From assembly GCA_021815065.1 (NCBI GenBank), contig JAKAHI010000039.1, forward strand, positions 1 to 8,711: DNA of 8,711 nt. The letters are read 5' to 3'. Made by a program: the position numbers and the translations under genes. Positions 7,876 through 8,711 of the stretch are shown here, in pieces. The notes under the pieces were generated by a model. That model searched no databases. It worked only from the letters and a program-made list of their open reading frames with translations, and had not been told where the DNA came from. This DNA comes from a bacterium. GTDB lineage: Bacteria > JAMCPX01. Each line of letters opens with the position of its first letter. The first letter of the stretch is position 1.

Positions 7876-7904
7876 AGTATACGGAAAACTTGCCAAAGTG
7901 TCAA
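7876..7904 (-). promoter_or_regulatory. Near-consensus sigma-70 promoter of the pilBTCSR operon
   Basis: On the minus strand, -35 TTGACA (7899-7904, six of six) and -10 TATACT (7876-7881, five of six) are separated by exactly 17 nt. Transcription should start near 7869, giving a leader of about 27 nt to the pilB ATG at 7842. The strength suggests constitutive, housekeeping expression of the motor and regulator genes rather than PilR/sigma-54 control. Confidence 0.85.
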
Positions 7905-7972
7905 GGACGGACATACAAGGTAAACAAACACCTTTCCGCAGGTATTGCTCCCGTCGGGAATAGAAAATCCTG

Positions 7973-8001
7973 TTGAGAATTATTCTTTCTATGCTTATTA
8001 T
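7973..8001 (+). promoter_or_regulatory. Sigma-70 promoter of the divergent hydrolase gene
   Basis: TTGAGA (7973-7978, four of six) and TATTAT (7996-8001, five of six) are separated by 17 nt. The -10 ends only 8 nt before the ATG at 8010, so transcription should begin at or within a few bases of the start codon, which predicts a leaderless or nearly leaderless mRNA. An overlapping alternative -10, TATAAA (7999-8004), would start even further right. Confidence 0.6.
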
Positions 8002-8009
8002 AAAGAGTA

Positions 8010-8711
8010 ATGGAAGATTCTGCTAAAATAGAAAATATCACCATATTCTGGGGAAGACACAAAGGGCCGCTGATCTATTCCAATACCTTTGTCGTAGAGA
8101 CCGGACAAACGAAGGTCATCGTGGATCCCGGGGGAGAGTCCGCTGAACTGACCAAATTGAGCGATAAGAAGGCATTTATCGTCAACACGCACTTTCACGG
8201 GGACCACCGGAGGATGAATTATCTGTTCACCAAGAGTGATTTTTTCGCGCCGGAACTCGATGCTCCGATGATCGAAAGTCATGAGCAGTTTATCAATGCC
8301 GTAGGCATAACGGACAAGGTGCTGCGCGAGCAATGGCTCCACGTCGTAAAAACGATCTATAACATTACCGAACATAAAATAGCGGGTACGTTCAGGGACG
8401 GCGAACATGTCATAGACAAATCCTACGGGATAAAGGCCATAGCGCTGCCCGGACACACCCGGGGACACAGCGGCTTATATTTCGAAAGTGCTTCGCTGAC
8501 CTTGATAACGGACATAGACCTTACGGATTTCGGCCCGTGGTACGGCAACGAGGTTTCGGACATCGACGACTTCCTTGCGTCCATAGATAAAGTACGGCAG
8601 CTGCAATCGAAGTACTTTATAACTTCTCACTCCAACAAGATATACACGCGGGATGAACTGCTGCCGCTGCTCGATAGATTTACCGCACACGTGCAAAAAA
8701 GGGACAGGGCG
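8010..8711 (+). CDS. Metallo-beta-lactamase-fold hydrolase, C-terminus outside window
   Basis: The frame is open for 234 codons from ATG 8010 to the right edge, so the gene is partial, though most of the fold is present. The metal-binding set of the superfamily is visible: H61-x-H63-x-D65-H66 in THFHGDH, H149 in GHTRGH, an acidic residue D168 (or D170) in LITDIDL, and H207 in ITSHSN. These would hold one or two metal ions, usually zinc, for hydrolysis. A mainly helical insertion at about 82-125 separates the first two motifs, and GHTRGHSG resembles the glyoxalase II-like branch. No signal peptide is seen, so it is probably cytoplasmic. The substrate cannot be told. An in-frame TAA at 8001-8003 excludes an upstream start. 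Only a GAG two nt before the ATG resembles a ribosome site, too close to be useful. It is transcribed away from the pil operon, and nothing ties it to pili. Confidence 0.88.
   Translation, partial: MEDSAKIENITIFWGRHKGPLIYSNTFVVETGQTKVIVDPGGESAELTKLSDKKAFIVNTHFHGDHRRMNYLFTKSDFFAPELDAPMIESHEQFINAVGITDKVLREQWLHVVKTIYNITEHKIAGTFRDGEHVIDKSYGIKAIALPGHTRGHSGLYFESASLTLITDIDLTDFGPWYGNEVSDIDDFLASIDKVRQLQSKYFITSHSNKIYTRDELLPLLDRFTAHVQKRDRA

Noticed and set aside
7879..7895. Possible sigma-54 element (TTGGCAAG...) overlapping the pilB sigma-70 promoter
   Set aside because: The -24 half looks fair, but the near-invariant -12 GC is GT and the surrounding bases do not match; the sigma-70 match at the same place is far better.
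7998..8468. Minus-strand open frames at 7998-8468 and 8475-8696 opposite the hydrolase
   Set aside because: The plus strand there encodes a protein with a full metallo-beta-lactamase metal-binding set, so these are shadows.

Overview
The window carries a five-gene type IV pilus motor and regulator operon on the minus strand, flanked by two genes cut off at the window edges. In transcription order it reads pilB (assembly ATPase), pilT (retraction ATPase), pilC (inner-membrane platform), pilS (sensor kinase), pilR (sigma-54 enhancer-binding regulator). The order pilB-pilT-pilC-pilS-pilR is the one known from Geobacter and related Desulfobacterota (former Deltaproteobacteria). The Gram-negative envelope implied by a signal-peptide beta-barrel protein, the moderate GC content (about half, by eye) and the sequence style fit that group or a neighbour such as Nitrospirota. 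I cannot name the genus from sequence alone.

Layout, left to right: 1-647 (minus) is the N-terminal part of a predicted outer-membrane beta-barrel protein, cut by the left edge. 648-741 is a short gap with a weak promoter candidate and no visible terminator. 742-2124 is pilR, 2145-3785 pilS, 3785-4996 pilC, 5010-6137 pilT and 6151-7842 pilB, all minus and tightly packed (gaps of 20, -1, 13 and 13 nt). 7843-8009 is a divergent promoter region, with an almost perfect sigma-70 promoter firing left into pilB and another good one firing right. 8010-8711 (plus) is a metallo-beta-lactamase-fold hydrolase, cut by the right edge.

Together PilB and PilT power pilus extension and retraction at the PilC platform in the inner membrane. 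PilS (membrane kinase with a PAS domain) and PilR (response regulator acting with RNA polymerase-sigma-54) normally control pilin transcription. PilB carries a twin MshEN motif of the kind that binds cyclic di-GMP, so assembly may be coupled to that second messenger. The pilin gene that follows pilR in Geobacter is not here; the next gene is the barrel protein.

I do not see an undescribed system: this is largely a canonical T4P operon. The points most worth following are the barrel gene in the pilA position, the start codons of pilB and pilT (both moved inward from the longest reading frame), the MshEN domain, and the probably leaderless transcript of the divergent hydrolase.
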